Origin: Candidatus Gerdarchaeota archaeon
GTDB taxonomy: Archaea > Asgardarchaeota > Heimdallarchaeia > JABLTI01
Reading direction: 5' to 3'
Length of the DNA stretch: 5,040 bases
Assembly (NCBI GenBank): GCA_016840905.1
Contig: JAEORM010000094.1
Span: forward strand, 1-5,040
Shown: piece after piece, positions 5,000-5,040 of the stretch
Layout: every line of letters starts with the position of its first letter
How positions within the stretch are numbered: the stretch's first letter is position 1
Notes under the pieces: model-generated
Seen by the model: the letters and a program-made list of their open reading frames with translations, nothing else
Told to the model about the DNA's origin: nothing
Databases searched by the model: none
Made by a program: the position numbers and the translations under genes

Positions 5000-5029
5000 A
5001 TTCCTAATTTAGGAATAGGTGTTACCTAT
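5000..5029. repeat. Two adjoining inverted repeats in front of and over a possible start codon
   Basis: ATTCCTA (5000-5006)-ATT-TAGGAAT (5010-5016) and ATAGGT (5015-5020)-GTT-ACCTAT (5024-5029) are both perfect and share two bases. GGTG (5018-5021), inside the second repeat, is a good Shine-Dalgarno six bases before ATG 5028, which itself overlaps the repeat. This could be a repressor site or an RNA hairpin hiding the ribosome binding site. Confidence 0.4.
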
Positions 5030-5040
5030 GGGTAAAATGA
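5028..5040 (+). CDS. Possible start of a gene leaving the window
   Basis: ATG 5028 is preceded at six bases by GGTG and opens M-G-K-M before the window ends. Only 13 bases are visible, so nothing can be said about the product. The evidence is the ribosome binding site and the inverted repeats around it. Confidence 0.25.

Larger units (their letters stand above)
4675..5027. other. Intergenic region with several inverted repeats, no supported gene
   Basis: No open frame longer than about 30 codons is present. It holds hairpins at 4732-4760 and 4842-4862, a lone operator half-site ATTCTCA (4953-4959), and two adjacent inverted repeats at 5000-5029. A 28-codon plus-strand frame (4889-4975) has AGGG seven bases before its ATG. 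A 31-codon minus-strand frame ends at 4861, next to the second hairpin. Neither has enough support to be called a gene. Confidence 0.5.

Noticed and set aside
1..5040. CRISPR arrays, tRNA or rRNA genes, insertion sequences
   Set aside because: No regularly spaced direct repeats, cloverleaf-like segments, ribosomal RNA signatures or transposase-like frames were seen on either strand.

Overview
The window looks archaeal, and most like an AT-rich Asgard-type (Promethearchaeota/Lokiarchaeia-like) genome. The promoters are TATA boxes rather than bacterial -35/-10 pairs. Ribosome binding sites are of the GGAG/GAGGT kind, and two genes appear to start at TTG. The main gene is a peptide-type ABC substrate-binding protein with an N-terminal signal and a C-terminal membrane anchor. 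The lineage assignment is inferred from protein style and base composition; no marker gene is present.

Layout from left to right. (1) 1-207 (+) is the C-terminal end of a protein with a 2[4Fe-4S] ferredoxin domain. (2) 310-678 (+) is a DUF1801/YdhG-like small protein. (3) 679-765 is a convergent gap with a hairpin. (4) 766-2553 (-) is an anchored family-5 solute-binding protein whose lobe segments lie in permuted order. (5) 2833-3483 (-) and 3688-4329 (-) are two paralogous ArsR-like winged-helix regulators. (6) 4330-4542 is a regulatory gap. (7) 4552-4674 (+) is a possible very small gene. (8) 4675-5027 is mostly non-coding, with several inverted repeats, and a possible gene start at 5028 runs off the window.

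The main find is a repeated operator. The palindrome ATTCTCA-N6-TGAGAAT occurs three times with perfect arms. Each copy sits 1-3 bp upstream of a TATA-like box, so it covers the position of the TFB recognition element. The copies lie in front of the solute-binding protein gene, in front of the first regulator gene, and in front of the small + strand ORF. The first two copies match at 24 of 26 positions when an extra GAAT block is included. This suggests a small local regulon: one or both ArsR-like paralogues probably bind this palindrome, one of them controlling its own gene, together with the binding-protein gene and the small ORF. No ABC permease or ATPase is visible here, so the binding protein is an orphan within this window.
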